The position numbers and the translations under genes are program-made. A stretch of DNA of 6,004 bases from Marinospirillum sp. (GTDB lineage: Bacteria; Pseudomonadota; Gammaproteobacteria; Pseudomonadales; Halomonadaceae), in assembly GCA_007116865.1 (NCBI GenBank), contig SKHR01000258.1, forward strand, positions 1 to 6,004, read 5' to 3'. This document shows, in pieces, positions 5,939 to 6,004 of this stretch (position 1 is the stretch's first letter; the number at the start of each line of letters is the position of its first letter). The notes under the pieces were generated by a model. That model was given only the letters and a program-made list of their open reading frames with translations. It was not told the DNA's origin and ran no database searches.

Positions 5939-6004
5939 TCAGCTGACCAGGGTGCGCCATTCGGGATGGTCAGCGGTTTGCCCTGTGACCAGATCAAAAT
6001 AAGC
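5939..6004 (-). CDS. ilvE: Probable branched-chain amino acid aminotransferase, last 21 codons (runs off the right edge)
   Basis: Only the C-terminal 21 residues and a TGA stop (5941-5939) are inside the window. They read AYFDLVTGQTADHPEWRTLVS. The pattern YFDLVTG followed by a short linker and a W near the end is typical of IlvE C-termini, which transaminate leucine, isoleucine and valine with 2-oxoglutarate using PLP. The gene order ilvE then waaF-like gene, known from Pseudomonas, supports the call. The fragment is short, so it depends partly on context. Confidence 0.6.
   Translation of the reverse strand, partial: AYFDLVTGQTADHPEWRTLVS

Overview
The window reads as a chromosomal segment of a gammaproteobacterium. 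The evidence is the end of an ilvE-like gene followed by a WaaF-like glycosyltransferase (an order I know from Pseudomonas), a monomeric NADP-dependent isocitrate dehydrogenase, and a SUF operon led by an Rrf2-type regulator. Genus cannot be told from this sequence. Every gene I can support lies on the minus strand, so the window is read from high to low coordinates.

Layout in transcription order: (1) 6004-5939, last 21 codons of a probable branched-chain aminotransferase, IlvE. (2) 5932-4952, a 326-residue glycosyltransferase family 9 protein resembling heptosyltransferase WaaF, with its signature residues eroded and its C-terminus short. (3) 4951-4801, a leader with a tentative promoter and an 18-bp inverted repeat. 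(4) 4800-2572, complete monomeric isocitrate dehydrogenase (742 aa), closed by a strong intrinsic terminator at 2514-2543. (5) 2503-1810, a compact vapBC type II toxin-antitoxin cassette with its own promoter and a candidate operator, the two genes overlapping by one base. (6) 1809-1590, an intergenic region holding the suf promoter, with a near-ideal IscR type-1-like palindrome across its -10 box. (7) 1589-1131, the Rrf2-family SUF regulator, starting at GTG. (8) 1097 to the left edge, the first 365 codons of sufB.

The functional units are lipopolysaccharide core or other surface glycan synthesis (GT9), the TCA cycle (Icd), a stress or maintenance module (VapBC), and iron-sulfur cluster assembly (regulator plus SufB, with further suf genes presumably beyond the left edge). 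The suf regulator probably controls its own operon through the palindrome in its promoter.

I found no clear evidence of a previously undescribed system. The points most worth a second look are the palindromic suf operator, a 10-bp match to it just upstream of icd, the degenerate GT9 enzyme, and the vapBC cassette with a DTC instead of DTN motif in the toxin. No tRNA, rRNA, CRISPR array, insertion sequence or prophage gene was recognised.
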